Below the pieces are notes generated by a model, which ran no database searches, was not told the DNA's origin, and was given only the letters and a program-made list of their open reading frames with translations. The position numbers and the translations under genes were made by a program. Below are positions 5,920 through 6,914 of a stretch of DNA of 6,914 bases, piece after piece. How positions within the stretch are numbered: position 1 is the first letter of the stretch; the number at the start of each line of letters is the position of its first letter. The stretch is from an uncultured Clostridia bacterium. Its GTDB lineage: Bacteria > Bacillota > Clostridia > UBA1381. The stretch is from assembly GCA_934454745.1 (NCBI GenBank), contig CAKSGP010000079.1, forward strand, positions 1 through 6,914, given 5' to 3'.

Positions 5920-6914
5920 TTATGCTCCTAACAGTTGTTGCTCAAACGCAAACAAGGTTTCGTTGATTTCAAATATATCATATTTTCCTTGCTCAATAAA
6001 ATACTCAATAATTATATCAAATTTACTGATCTGGGTGAATGCAAATCCGGCTCTGCCAAGCAACTCTCTTGCCTCTTTCATATTAAGTTTTAATGCTATT
6101 ATCAATGCAACAACGGTAACTTTCTTCGGAGTATAATCCTTCTTGCGGATTTTCGAGAATAGTTTTCTGTCTATGTTTGCTCTCTTGTATACCTCAACAT
6201 CGGTCATTCCTTTCTCGTCTATCATACGCAGGAGCATTTCAGAAAAGGTTTCAACGTTTATATTCATCAAATCTTCCAGCGATTTCTTTTCTTTTATTGA
6301 TGCCATACTACCTACAACAGTTGCCGATGGCATCATCGGTTTAGCACTTTGATATTCCTCAAGGCACTCTTCACTCATTGCCCTTTGCGATGCATATAAA
6401 TTATATGATTCTCTTATTGCACCATCCTCTGCAATTCGTCTGCGTTCTTCAGTCTTTACAAGCCTTTCATCAATGAAACTTTGTACATCGTTGAAAAGCT
6501 TTTCACTTATTTGAAATGCTTTCTTATCATATACCACAAGACAGACTTCCATATCGTTATCTTTGAGAAAGTCCTTTATCGCTCTTGTTGCTATCTTAAT
6601 TGCTTCAGCTTTTGGATAACCGTATATTCCCGATGATATTACAGGAAATGCAATTGAATTTAATCTTTCCTTCTTTGCTAATTCTAAAGAACTCTTATAA
6701 CATGAGTATAGCTGATTTTCTTCATTTTTCGGATCTTGTCCGTAAATCGGTCCTACCGTATGTATTATGTATTTTGCTTTGAGCTTATACCCCTTAGTAA
6801 TAACCGCTTCCCCGATTCCGCAATATCCAATTTTGTTACATTCCTTTTGCAGTTCCTCCGCTCCCGCCGCCGAAAATATTGCACCGCAAACACCGCCGCC
6901 TGCAAGAAGTCTGC
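5920..6914 (-). CDS. Macro-domain protein with helix-turn-helix-like C-terminal extension (N-terminus off window)
   Basis: 330 residues are visible; about 30-40 at the N-terminus, with the expected VDAIVNAAN strand, are missing. In-window residues 4-17 (AGGGVCGAIFSAAG) form the first ligand loop. YIIHTVGPIYG (48-58) and AFPVISSGIYGYP (88-100) are the core strand and the phosphate-binding loop 2. Macro domains bind ADP-ribose and often remove it from proteins or O-acetyl-ADP-ribose. The Asp of GVDG in YmdB-like enzymes is Cys here, which I recall as usual in this Firmicutes subfamily, so hydrolysis is uncertain. After a charged linker, residues about 221-292 (FSEMLLRMIDEKGMTDVEVY and following, to LLGRAGFAF) look like an Xre-type helix-turn-helix. 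The tail ends in EINETLFAFEQQLLGA, a conserved-looking cap. An internal ATG at 6552 is not the start, because the macro fold continues unbroken upstream. Downstream lie a cupin and a VWA gene. Confidence 0.9.
   Translation of the reverse strand, partial: RLLAGGGVCGAIFSAAGAEELQKECNKIGYCGIGEAVITKGYKLKAKYIIHTVGPIYGQDPKNEENQLYSCYKSSLELAKKERLNSIAFPVISSGIYGYPKAEAIKIATRAIKDFLKDNDMEVCLVVYDKKAFQISEKLFNDVQSFIDERLVKTEERRRIAEDGAIRESYNLYASQRAMSEECLEEYQSAKPMMPSATVVGSMASIKEKKSLEDLMNINVETFSEMLLRMIDEKGMTDVEVYKRANIDRKLFSKIRKKDYTPKKVTVVALIIALKLNMKEARELLGRAGFAFTQISKFDIIIEYFIEQGKYDIFEINETLFAFEQQLLGA

Overview
The window reads as an AT-rich stretch of a low-GC Firmicute chromosome or mobile island, most likely from a gut- or rumen-type Clostridia. 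Evidence for this is the AT-rich codon use, strong GGAGG-type ribosome binding sites and the family flavour of the proteins. All six genes I can support lie on the minus strand, so the reading order is from high to low coordinates. There is no gap over 300 bases without a gene, and I see no tRNA, rRNA, CRISPR array or insertion sequence.

Right part (6914 to about 4758): a macro-domain (ADP-ribose-binding) protein with a helix-turn-helix-like C-terminal extension, whose N-terminus is cut by the window edge; then a small single-domain cupin; then a von Willebrand factor A (VWA) protein with an intact MIDAS site. The macro and cupin genes are 45 bases apart and are probably co-transcribed. The VWA gene may have its own extended -10 promoter. 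Two abutting hairpins (4758-4806) follow the VWA stop and close this unit.

Left part (4720 to 1): a compact transcription unit with a good sigma-A-type promoter (-35 at 4715-4720, -10 at 4692-4697). Its order is a 73-residue Xre/Cro-type regulator, an 870-residue SNF2-family helicase/translocase with a C-terminal coiled coil, and a third gene whose start lies 2 bases beyond the helicase stop.

The third gene is the main find. It is one uninterrupted frame of 585 codons from 1755 to the left edge. It encodes a Fic-family nucleotidyltransferase with a VbhA-like N-terminal segment, a short VGVN-repeat linker, a winged helix, and then, with no stop codon, the N-terminal half of a type III (Mod-type) N6-adenine DNA methyltransferase with its DPPY motif. 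Fic-winged-helix proteins and Mod proteins are both common as separate proteins. A Fic-Mod fusion encoded directly behind a SNF2 helicase and an Xre regulator looks like an unusual restriction-modification or defence operon in which a potential toxin activity is built into the methyltransferase. This functional reading is inference. The fused frame itself I read codon by codon. What lies left of the window (rest of Mod, a Res-type nuclease or not) decides what kind of system it is.
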